NCBI GenBank assembly: GCA_964247055.1
Contig: OZ176050.1
Coordinates: 11,532,001 to 11,596,000, forward strand
Source of the DNA: Paragordius varius
Lineage: Eukaryota; Nematomorpha
DNA length: 64,000 bases
Direction of reading: 5' to 3'
Shown here: piece after piece, positions 24,646 to 38,000 of the stretch
Numbering within the stretch: position 1 is the stretch's first letter
Layout of the letters: each line of letters starts with the position of its first letter
Position numbers and translations under genes: made by a program
Notes under the pieces: model-generated
The model's database searches: none
The model's input: only the letters and a program-made list of their open reading frames with translations
What the model was told of the DNA's origin: nothing

Positions 24646-27600
24646 ATATACCTAATATTTTGCCCCTCTAAATTTTGTACAATGATATATCCTAATACAT
24701 TTATCTTAATTTAAGTAAAAAACTCTATATTACCAATTTTTTTAGGCATCGAGGTTTCCTCGTTGATATTTAGTTTAGCCAAAAATAGTTTAGGTTATCT
24801 AAAATTTACCACGTTAAGTTATTTTTTCAAATACTGCTTTTTCAATCTAGTATATATATACATACATATATGTATAGCCCTTTCAATATCATTTACCACT
24901 CAGACCAAGATCATCCTATTATTATTATCGAAATATACTTTTTATTAACAAATATATTATAATTCAAGTTTATAAGTTTACTAAGTCCATTTTATCATGC
25001 GAAATCACGTTTATGAAATCCGTAAATTATAAAATTATGATAATATATTGTCATTTAGATGGGAAAGATCATCGTGATTGCTGCAAACGAAGACTTATTA
25101 CTGGGCATTGTTTAGATTTATGTACACATTCTTCATCCGATCAAGCCATGTTGAAATCGTGCAAAGAATACTTATCTGACATTTATCAGTGTATTGAACA
25201 AGGACACTGTACGAATTATTTCTTTATTTAAACTTAAATGCAGAAATTTGGAATAACTTCTTTTGTTTAAAACTCATTTTTCATTTTTTTGCCTTTGATT
25301 TTGGTATATCCATACATAAAAAAAGGATTTTTTGCTTGAAATTATTTGGTTCGGTTTATATTTCAATATTTATCATGCAATTTTTTATTTTTATTTTATT
25401 TTTATTTAAAATTTAAATCATTAGCCAATTAACATTAACTGCAAAAATTTATTCTGTCCTACTTTTATTGGTTTTCTCAAAAAATAATTTTATTGTCACA
25501 TAAAGAGTGTAAAAACAACGTTGAATTGTATTAAAAAAAATTGAAATAACACTCTTTTTAATTCTAATATGGTTATAAACCCTTAATGTAAAATATTTTA
25601 GATTTTCTGTATTTTAATTTTTAATTCGGTGTCTCTATGTTTAATTATTATAACAACAATTCTTAAATACGGGTTTATAAATTCTACAATATAATAGAAA
25701 AAGTTACCTTAAGATTTTTTTATCTAATTACCATCATTTCAAGTATTCAATTAGGTGACCCCTATTTATATTTTTATTTTGAATTTTGAATGCCCCTTTT
25801 CTATTAAAAATTTTAATTTTTATAATTATTTATTTTACTCCATCATTTATTTAATTTTACCCATATTTTTAATTTTAATCAAATCGCCTATGCTTTTATA
25901 TTAAAAATATTAAATTTTTATATATTAAATTTATCTGTAATTCATTTTTTAGGTTTAATTGAGTATCCTATCCTTACTTATTGGTAATTTTAACGTAAAC
26001 AATTTATTTTCATATTTTAAGTATCTTATTGCGTATGCTTGTTTATTGTTAAACTTAAAATATATTTCTATATGCTATATTTTTATTCACATTACCATTT
26101 ACAATTCAAATTTAACTTTGAACAATTCAAGTTCACCCTCGAACAATTCAAATTCACCCTAAAAATAAATTATGTCTTTTCGATCTATTATAACTCATCA
26201 TTAAAAAGAAATATATTCTTATGGCATAGTTTATTATTTTTTTAGTATTTATTAAATTTACCCGTAATTTTAGTCTTTAAAAATATAAAAAAATATAGGT
26301 AATTTTTAGTTTTGAAAAATACTTAATTGATTTTAGGGTAAATTTGAATTGTTCAAGGGTGAATTTGAACGGTAAATGGTATACTATAACAAAAAACCTT
26401 TTGTCCTTAAGTTTAATTATTTAATTATTCATCATTTTTAGATATTTTGCCCAGTTCTCCGTTATACGTTAAAGCTAAACCCATAAATTCAACAGCGATC
26501 GAAGTTGCTTGGTCACCCCCAAACTCTAATCCACATCTTGTTAAAAGCTATCGCATAATATATTATAGACTAGTTTTACCTGCCACATATACGCATAATT
26601 TGAATAATGATAACTCAGATACAAAGCTATTAACTAATAAAACAGGTATTTGTTTGTAAATTATTAAAAGATAACCTTATTATTTTTAATAAGCAAGTTA
26701 AACCTATCGGAGTTTGGATAATTACTTAATTGTGGATTATTATTTTTATGTTATCATGAATATCGTTTATTCTTTTAAATTATTTATATTGATAGATTTT
26801 GTAGTTTTTCGCGATGCTATTTGTTACAATAAATTTTATTATACATTATTACATAGTTCGAACTCAAGATACTCATGAGTCAATATTTGGAACAGGAAAT
26901 TCCCCTAGAACGCAAACAATTAATACGGGGCATCATGATGGTTTATCCTATGAAACATTTGATCCAAATAATGCATTGAATAATGAAAAAATTGGCAGCG
27001 CCATAACAACTAGTCTTGCTCCTGTCAAAGTACACGTTTTCCATGATCCAGGTAATTTTTTACATGAAAATTAATATATATTTTTTAATCTTTTTGAAGG
27101 GGTTGAATGTTTGTTTTATATAGAAAATTGGATTCAATAAATTTAATGAAATAGTTTTTTGCAACATACAATATTTTTTAAATGTTAGTGTTTGATTTGG
27201 AAATGTTATTTTTTATTGAAAATTTAAGGCTTGGTATACATTAATATATACTGATTTTAACAATAGATTTTTGCAGCATAAAATATTTTTGAAATGTTTC
27301 TATTCAATTATGAAGATACTAAAAATTAATATGTGTCAATTAATAATATCCATATTATTGTATATCGTGTATCAAAAATCATGATTGTCTACATATTAAA
27401 TAATTTGTTATGAATATTAATATGATTGATAATTTTAGTCAGATACTTATATAATGAAAATATAAAAGTATCAATTATAGGGGAAAAATGCTAAATTACC
27501 ATATTAGTAAATTTTATCATGCAATTATCTATAATAAAGATCATAATTTTAATTTGACTTAATAAATTTTATATTTTTTTATAGATTCAATTATACTGGA

Positions 27601-29035
27601 TGGTGCTGACTCTGCACGTGTGCCTTCTGAAAAAATGTTTATGATTATTCGGAATGAATCATCGGTATATATATATATATATATATATTAACAAAGGTAT
27701 TGCGAATTATATAATTTTATCTAAGCATTATTTTAATTGTTCTAAAAACTTTAGTAGTCAAATAAAATAAATAAATAATTTATATTTTGAATTTATTTAG
27801 GTGTCAGTACCTTCAAATAAATTGGTGCATATATTAGACAATTTAATTCCGTCAAGTTCCTACGAAATCTATGTTCAATCTGTTGGAGAGTAAATATTGC
27901 ATTTATATTATCTTAAAATTTATGAATTCCAAATTGTCAATTGGTTTAATGAGAAAGCCTTATTGGAATATATCTATAAAATTATTTTTTTAATTTTTAA
28001 TTCACATAAGTTTTAGACGAGTTACATGTCATTATTTAAGTTCTTACGTAAAAATAATTTGAAATAATTTTACTTATTGCACATTGTTAGTATTGTGTCA
28101 TAATATCTCGATTGTTTAAATATTCTGTTGAGTTTTCAGCCATAATATAAAGAAGAATTAAGAATTGTTTGGGCAATATAAAGGTAAAATTCTAGTTTTT
28201 TTTTAAATATATAATTTAAAATTTTTTTATATTTATATTAGTCATGGGTCAAGTTTATTCAGTGATGTGGTAGAAATTTATACTAAAAGCGATGAAGTAT
28301 CAGTTAAACCGACCTCAAATATTCAAGAATCTCTTAATTCCATTCAAGGTAAGAATTACTTAATTTTTTTTGAATACATTTTAATCATTTTTGGGCCGAA
28401 TTTTAGATTATGCAAAAAATGGTTTTGATTACATATAATTAATTTAAAATATTAAAATTGAAAAGTATTAGACAATGGCTATAAACACGTTAAAAAGCCG
28501 CATTTTTGATTTTGTTAAATAAATACAAGTGAGCTTTGTTTTTTTAATTTTAGAGTTATCGATTAAACGATGATAACTGTATAAAGGAGCTTTAATGATT
28601 ATTCCTATTTTGGCAATAAATTGCACAAAATGTAACATCTATTTTTAGCAAAAAAAGATAAAAAATGAATTATTGCGCAAAAGGGCGTTAATTTTATTTT
28701 CAAATTAAACCTATAAATGCATGAACAACATACAAAAAAAGAATTTTAAAGAATAAAGTAAAATAAAAACAGCCATACTTTTTAAACATTTGTTTTTTTA
28801 CCTTTTAACGTTTTGTCTGTATTATTTATTTTTTACTGTATTTTTGAATTAGATTGTTGCAAAACTAACCATGTTTCTGATAAATGTTTACCCCTTCTGT
28901 GTCAACCGCATACATTCCGAAGCAATGCTTCTCGCATAATTCTTGAATGCACTGATTATTTTAACACTGCCATGAATTGTATAGTTGGAATAGGTATGCA
29001 TTTTGAACATTTAATATTTTTAGTTTTTTTAGAAA

Positions 29036-29066
<31 letters not shown>

Positions 29067-32000
29067 CTATATATCAACTAAATTTTATTGACATAAATTT
29101 ATAATCTAAAAATTTAATTAAAATTCATAATTATATTTGTTTTCTGTCAAAAAGTAAATGGCTAACATTTGGGATCAATACTATTGTTTTCCTAAAAATA
29201 ATTAAATATATATATAAGGCTATTGCACATTGTTTTAAGTTTTTGGGGGAATTTATGAGATAAAATATAAATTATTATTTTAGATAAACATAATCACACT
29301 GATTGTTGCATTCAAAATCGAATACCCAAAGTATGTTATGGATTTTGTGATGGATCGAGTCCCACTGTTAAAACGCTGCAACAAGTCTCTTGCATTAATC
29401 ACATTGATGCCATATTATCATGTGTTACCGATGATTACAGTATTATGATTATAAACATTAACACTTTACTAATAATAAGAAGTTTATGTGAAATAATGCT
29501 CTATTCATATAAAATTATTGAAGCAAACAGCTGACATTTATAAACAAATAATACATAAACATTCGCTGCTAATTTTTAAGCAAAAGCATTGTTAAATCAG
29601 TTCAATATTTTGTAGGATTCAATTGATTATTGATAAAATTAAGTAATATTGGCCGCAAACACAGTTTCGAAATGAGAGTATTTTATTTTAATTTTTTATT
29701 ATGCGCATAAAAGCCCATAAAAATATATAGTACTATTGGCCTAATGTTATCGATATCTCTTTGAAAAATTATATAAATTTGCATTACTATTTAGGATTTA
29801 TTTTCAATGATTGCTAATAATTTAATTATTTATTAAATTGATTAAATTTATTAAATTAACCAGATTACTGATGATATTTCAATTTTATGAAATATTAATT
29901 AAGAGAAAAACACTTTAAATTTTAAATTATATTTCCTAAATTATCATTTTATCTAATTGAAAAAGGATCAGTATGATGCGATTTATTTTAATAAATATAG
30001 TTATTAATCAATTTACCTATAAATGACAACTCTTCTTCAACATCATAAATTAATTATCTATTATTTTTTTAAAAGAGCGTTTCTTTTTGAAAAAAACTCA
30101 AATGTGTATGCTTTAAATTCAAAAATAGCAATGCTTCCTGGATCTCCGGTGAATGTTAAAACGCTGTACAAAGGCTCAACCCTTGTTACCTTGGATTGGG
30201 ATGCGCCTATCAATAATACTCATCTCATAATCTCATATACCATTTATTACAGGCAAATCGATAATTTTGATAATAATAATGATAATGAAGATAATTCTGG
30301 AACGTTGGAAAAAACAATCGAGAAAGGTGATATTAACATTGATTTAGGCGACGTGGATCAATATGAAACGGTAAAATATTGGATTTATTGGAAATATTTT
30401 TGAAAAAAAAGTCTTAAAACGAATGCTTTTGTCATATGTTAAAGTGATTTAAACATAAATATAATGTTATAATAAATGAATAAAAGTTAGAATTCAACTT
30501 TAACCACTATGTTAAATATTTATCTTGTAAAATAATGTGTTCGATTAATTAGGTTATTAATAATAGCGAAGTGTTACGCATAAAAAAATATAATGGTTGT
30601 CCCAATAATTAAAGTTTTGTGGGCTATTAAAATTATACTATTCTTTCACTAGCCCCCCAGTATGAGACCATGCATCAACATTAAAAACCCTTTTAAAAAT
30701 TATCATTAAATTTTAAAGTTGATTTTACCTATTTTTTAGTTTCTAAAATACATATAATATATTTTAAATCTAAAAAATTCATTGTTTAGAGTTAGACTAT
30801 AGTACAATTTTCTTAAAGTTTTTACTACTTTTTTATATTTTCTTAAAATTTTATCATAGATTTTATTTAATGTGTCTCATGGGCCACCCTTTACCCTAAC
30901 GAATTTGTCACCGGACACTTGGTATGAATTATTCGTCGTTTCTAATGCCATTAATGGATCATCCCTACCCTCAAATGGATTGCGCATTTTAACACGCCCC
31001 CGAATTAATGATTATGTACATAGCGTAATTACTCCATATCCTACTACAATGCTACCTAATGCAACTTCAACTAAATCAGAATCTATTGATGATCAAGATT
31101 TTCTGGATGATGAGAATGAAAAGTAATTTTTTTATACTCAATTATAGATTTATTCGTATTAAAAGTTTTTTTTGAGGGGGGGGGGGGGTATGGGGGTGGT
31201 TACTTGATAAAGTCAGCCTATAATTTCTTAAATGAATTAATATTAGGGATATCATCCATCCCTGTGTTTTAGGTCCCAGGGTATCTGAAGTTACCATGCA
31301 CTAGCTTTCTGAACAATGTTCTATCAAAGACTTGTTCGTGTTCAATATTGAATTGTACTTAGCTGTTTGCATCATGTGATCAATTAAAATATATTAACTA
31401 ATAAAATATCAAGTTGATTCATAAGATAAGATAAGATTTACAAAATAGAAATAAGACCAGCTATGACATACCCTACAAAAACCTGGGCCCTTACAGCAAA
31501 AAACAAATAAACCTACTAGAGCTGAAAATCACATGCTAAAAACTACAACAATAATCTTGATAATATTATAAAAGAAGTAGAATATCTATGTTCATTCAGC
31601 GCAACCGATTGCTATATTATGGGCATAATCAACGTATGAATTCCGATAATTGGGTACAAATACAGTATTTAAACATACCCGGCCCAAATAGAAAAGGCCG
31701 CCCTAAACTCACATGGTCCAAACAGCTAACCCAAGATCTCTTACAATTCAATAGGGATGAGATCCTATATTAATATATATATATATATATATATTGTATG
31801 ATTTATTGTTTGAATACAAAATACCAATTATTACATATGTTGATGCGTAGGAAAATCTTATTAATTCTATTACAATGGGTGTTAAGACAAAACATCAAAA
31901 GTTAAAGACTAATTCATATTGGGATTATAAAACAAAAATTAAATTAATTCTTTAAAATCAGTTTTTGAATACTACAGGGATCTTTGTCAAACGTAAAAAT

Positions 32001-35000
32001 AAAATTAAAACATTATTTTTTGTTGCCCTTTTTTATTTCATTTTAATATTTATATATTTTTTGTAACTTTAGATTGGAAGATATTAATCTGCGACCACAA
32101 AACTGTTGTATACGACACAATTTGGATTCCAAATGTTTACCGTTGTGTCGATATGATATGGATTTCAGTCCCGATTCTCAATTAATAAATCTAACTGTGC
32201 AATGTTTTGTTCATTTCGCGGATATTTTGACATGTCTTGCTGGTATGTTTTTGTTTAAAAAAACCTAATAAACGATAACTCGAAAGTAAATCCGAATTAT
32301 TGCTAAATCTACCTTCATTTAGTTATGATTTAACAGTTATTATTAATTACCTTTTTATGATATATTGTAAAAAGGTATTTAATAGATCCTTATCTAAAAT
32401 ATGCTATTTTTGGTTATTTCCATAAAATACATTTGAAATTATAATATATATAATGTTCAATTAATTGTGTTATAAAATAAATAAACTTATCCTGCTGTTA
32501 AAAATTTTCTCAAAACTATTTTTATATGTCTCCATTTTCATAACCTAAAATAAAAACTTTTTGTTTCAAACATGCTATTTAGATGGGAGGTATAATACCC
32601 CATGTTGTAGGGATAGAGGTGTCAGTGCGACATGTTCGCTACTATGCAGTTCTCGACTACCCTTCGACGCTAAACAGGGCTTACAAAATCCCGCGGTGGC
32701 CCAATTCCTACCCTGCATAAATAGCACGGTTCAAATTTTGGAGTGTTTTGAGAAGGGCATTCGTAAGATTTTATTCACTATAAAATATTTTGAAACAAAT
32801 GATAATCGTGTTTATATATAGAGTAAAGTTTTTGTGGTATTTATTAAATAATCAACAACCTTTTGAATCGTTTTTCCCGGTAAAAATTGATAATGGTTTT
32901 TGTAACTTTATTTATATAGTTTTTTGCTGGATAAAGTTTACTTTTCATAACCGAAGTTTATATATTAAAAATGAAACATATTTACAAACCCGGTAAATAG
33001 TAGATTCTAAATTTACATAATGCTAATTAAAAAAATTTATATCCAAATCTATCCAATAATTTACTATTCTCTTTTTAATTATCCTGGCAGGTGAGATATT
33101 TAGTACACCATATAATTTTGTAACTATGATAGAAAAACTACCTTCACAACCTACAAACCTTATTCTTGCGGGCAAAAATGAAACAGCCTTACTGTATGAA
33201 TGGCAAGCCCCCTCAGTTCCCAATTTATCCAAAGATTCTAATGGTGTGCCAGATAAAATATATTATACCGTTGTTTATATTAAAGATGAATTCCCGTTCC
33301 CTGCTCCAAGCCAGGTATGTGGGTTTTTAATGAAAACATATTTATGGTATGGATTATGAAAAAAAGTATTGGTTTCAAGCACACTTTGCTTCATTGAATT
33401 TTAAAGTGGTATTTTCTGTCAAGCATCTTAATTTTATGTAAATATATTATATTGTTATTGATATTTTGTCTGTTTAACGGCTTTTTAAACATATCTACAA
33501 CCTTTAAACCAAAAATCTTTTTATCACACCATAATTTATCTCAAATGTGGATTTTGTGCTATAAATATTATTTTCACCTTCTTATCCTTATTGTCAAACA
33601 TTTTTTAGTCTCAATTTTTCGTTGATTTATATGTGCATTTTATCAAAAAAATATAATGTAAGTCAAATCACTACTTTTTCTAACCTATTTATATCCGAAC
33701 CATTTTAGTGTCAAAATTAATTAATTAATTAAATTAATAATGTACATTTATCATCATAAATTTAGATTAAGGTAGATGAGCCCAGGGTATACATTACAAA
33801 TCTTCAGAGTAATACCTCATATCGAATGTTTGTGACAGCAAACAATAAGCATGGATCCAGTTTACCCTCTTACACTATGATTGGCAAAACTGATGAATCC
33901 AGCGCGTCTTTAATCACAATACCATCTGTCCTAAATCCAACTACTAGTAAAAAAATTATATTAGTTTTTTTTCATAAATCTTAACCTTTTTTACTTAATT
34001 TTGCCTTAAATTTAATGTACAGTATTAATTAAGTGAAAATTTTGTATAAAGGACATCTAGTTTCGTATACAATTTGAGTTTTTATGTTCTTTGAATGTAA
34101 ATCATAATTGATATTACATCTCTATTCCATAATCAACCCAAAACGATAGAATATATCATAGTTAGAAAAGTTTAAAAAAGTATGGTTGTCTTTACTAAAA
34201 TATTTGTCTTAGTATCAAATTTTTTCTTTATAGTTTTAATTTTAGGTGTATTAGTTAAGTTTTTTTATGATTTTTTACAGCCCACATTAATATAATGTTA
34301 CTGTAATTTAGATACGGTTATATCACCGCCAAAACCTTATGAAATTGAAATTTCAGACGTCGGTGTAGATTACATTAGCTTGAAATGGCGAATTAAGTCT
34401 GCATCTTCACAATCCGATAATAGAGATTCGTTACCATTGGGCCCACCCTTTCATTACAACGTTTATTTTGCTAAAGTCTCTGATACGCTTGACCCATACT
34501 TGGATGAATCGTATCATTCTGTAAATTATGTTTAGTTTTACTTTAATTCACACCCCTAACTATTTTCAAAAAAACTTTAATGATTTGGTGTTACTGTTGA
34601 TTATGTTAGTAAAGTATCTGAAATTAAATTACCATATTTAACAGGAAAAAACGGGATTTCAATAAATTGTGTTTTCTTTTCTAACTTTATTGTATATTGC
34701 AACATATAGATAAATCTAAGGGAATCTCTTTAAAAACATTTTTATGTATTTTAAACATCTGATGTTATTATTTAATCTGATGTTATAAAAATGTTAATAA
34801 TATTTAGCACGATTGTTTGATAACTATTGCTAAAACTTAAAATTATAAAATTCATTGAAATTTATACTCAACTTATTTATGTTATATAGAATTTTTTTAC
34901 CAAAAATCTATTTACTTTTAGATCAATGTTTCAAAATCGCATTATACCATAACCAATTTGGATTCCAATACGCGTTACAAAATTTTCGTTACAAGCGCTG

Positions 35001-38000
35001 ACCGTTTAAGAGAAAGCTTACCATCTGAAAAGATTATAGTACGCACGGCAGACAAATGTAAAGATCTACTGAATTTTATATTTTATCACGAGGGTTACAG
35101 TAATTCAAAAAGTAAAAGACTAATATTCGTAAATTCAACCATGTTTCCTATCCTTGATTTTTTTCTATACAATAAGTTGTTATGATCACTATGAAATATA
35201 AATTTGAATCCATAACAATTTACATCTATAAACCTTATTTCGCATTCTAAAACGATATGTTAGAAGGTTTAATGAAAAAAATAGTCTTTTATTTAATGTT
35301 TTGCCTTTATAAACTTAACTAAATTTTTCCGTATAAATTTTATGATTCATAATACTTAAATTATAATAGCCAACCCAACTGCTTTAATTGAAGTCATTCA
35401 AGGGGATGAAATGGTGCTCACCAATCAACCACATTATGTTCCAGGTACCAGTATACAATTACGTTGTTTAACTACTGGAACACCAAAACCATCAATTACC
35501 TGGTATAATAGGTATGTAACTCAGAATTATTCATTACATTTATTTGCAATAAGTTTTTCAACCAAGTGTCTAATTTATAACCCTACCGAAAAATTAGTCG
35601 AATTTTTCTATAAATATGATTATGAGATTACTTAAAATTAATGAAGAAATAAAATATAATCATATATTAATGTAAAGTTTAATAACCATCAATTACCTGG
35701 TATAATAGGTAAGTAACTTAGAATTATTCATTATATTTATTTGCAATAAATTTTTGAACCGAGTCTCTATCATTTATACCCTACCAAAATATCAGTCGAA
35801 TTTTTTAAAAATATGTTTATGAAATTATATAAAATTAATGTAAGAAATTAAATATAATCATATATAACTTAAATTTAATGTAAAATATCGTTTAGTATAA
35901 AATTTTATCATTTTTTTGTTTTTTACTTCTTTAATGTGATATAACTACGATAAAAAACAGTTTCATTGGTTAATATTTTCATCAATCTTCATTGCGGTAC
36001 TAAATTGTTATGCCCATAAAACTGCATTTATAAGCATTACGACCGGATTTTTTTATTTAATTGGTCAAGATATGATATTTTTAAGCTTCTAATAAAAAAA
36101 CAAAAAATAAGAATTTACAATGTTATACCCAAATTTTATCTTAGAATGGATGATTTTAAAGAGCCAATCTGGCACGGTGAAAACTATACGATTGATCATC
36201 TGGATAAATCAAACATTGGTCAATACAAATGTATGGCAAGGAATAAAATTTTACCGAATGGGAAAGCATTTTATTACCTTCGTGTAGGATGTAAGTTTTT
36301 AGCAGGAAATATTTTATTTTTTGTGTAATTCAGCTTAAATTATTTTAATAGTGATTAATTACATACATTTAATTTTGTTATGATACATTAGGAGTAACTA
36401 TACATTGCTTATTCAATAACAAAGCATTATTATTGTTGAATACTGAATATATAGCGAAAAAAATAACTTTAAGCCAATATATCTCTTTGCTGCTGTGTGT
36501 GCTCTCTTGCAATTACAGTATGAGTAAGTATAATACATTGCTAGAAAGTTATTAATTATTACCAAATAGCATATACAACAAAGGGCAGTATTATTAGCTT
36601 ATAATTATTTTTTTATTTATATGCTATTTGGCAATAAAAATTCTCTTTGATGCATATGCTATTTAGCAAAAAGTAATAACTTTCAAGCAATATATACTAA
36701 CTCATTCTGTATTATTGAACTATCAATGTAGTGTCGTTTATTTCTTAAACTATATGTATACAGTTGGTCCGAAAGTGTCATCTGAATCTAGACTAAATTT
36801 TGCAAGCAGTGGCGATAATGTTACCCTTTCTTGTACGGTTGAAGCTTTGCCTTTTACCCAAACCAATGTTACATGGTTTAAAGATGATAGAGAAATAACT
36901 TTGGGTAAAATTTTAATGCTTTAAATGTTTTTTTCTTGAGTTTGAAATTATGATATCTTTAATTTCTCTATTAAGGTATTTTATTTTCATATTCTTTAAA
37001 AGAAGTTTTGGGCTTTAATTTATTAGTTACTACTTTTTTTAAATATTTTTGATCGCTTCTCTTTTGCCTAAATATATGTATATTGAGAAATATAATTTCA
37101 ATTAATATAGAACGAATTCCTGGTTCCATATCGTATTGTAATAGGAGTTATACACACGCGCCCGTAAAATATACCTATTTCACTCAACTCCACATTTATA
37201 AAGTCAATTATGCCGATTCGGGTACGTATAAATGCGTAGTGAATAATATGTATGGGATGGATAGTTTTAGTTCTGATCTCATTATTGAAAACAATGATGA
37301 ATCCTTTAATCTATCGGGTAAAGTTTCTTTTATTCTCTACAGTAAACATAATAATTATAGGCCATTTAATTAATAGTTAATGTAAACATAACTTTTGTAA
37401 TTAATACAAGTAATATGCGATTCATACTAAAAACCGACAAAAACATAAAGATAACCACAAAATACAATGGTTTTTTGTAAACACATTTATTGACCAAGAT
37501 ATCACAAATATATAAATGTGAGTTGGTTTTTATAACTATATGTTTTTTTTTAACTGACAATAAGATTGATTAAAACGCAAATCATATATGCTCTATTGAT
37601 AATAATTTTTTAACACGCCAAATATGTAGAGTGTTGCGATCGATTAAACGTTAAAACGGATTGTATGCCTGTTTGCAATTACAATGTGAATGTTAGCCAA
37701 TTTTTGTTTGGACTATCTACTTCTGATACTACTTCGCTATCCTACCCAGATCATTTAAATCCTACAGCATCGCAATCCAAGAACCAAAATTTAACCTCAA
37801 TTACTAACAAATTACATTGTTTATCAGAGCTACCAAAGATTGTCCATTGTGCTGCTGGTGAAAATCTAAATTTTGGATAGTTTTTTAATGTTTTTCAGAT
37901 AAATCTATACTAATTTAATCGCTTATGGATTATTAATGTATGATAAATGTTTTTTAAATGCTTGAAAGTTTTTAAAATTGTATTATCTTATGCGTGTTTA

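Noticed and set aside
33069-33132. Earlier CAG acceptor for the FN3-3 exon
   Set aside because: The acceptor before 33133 makes the exon start like the other FN3 exons (two bases, one codon, then Leu-Pro), so the later site was preferred.
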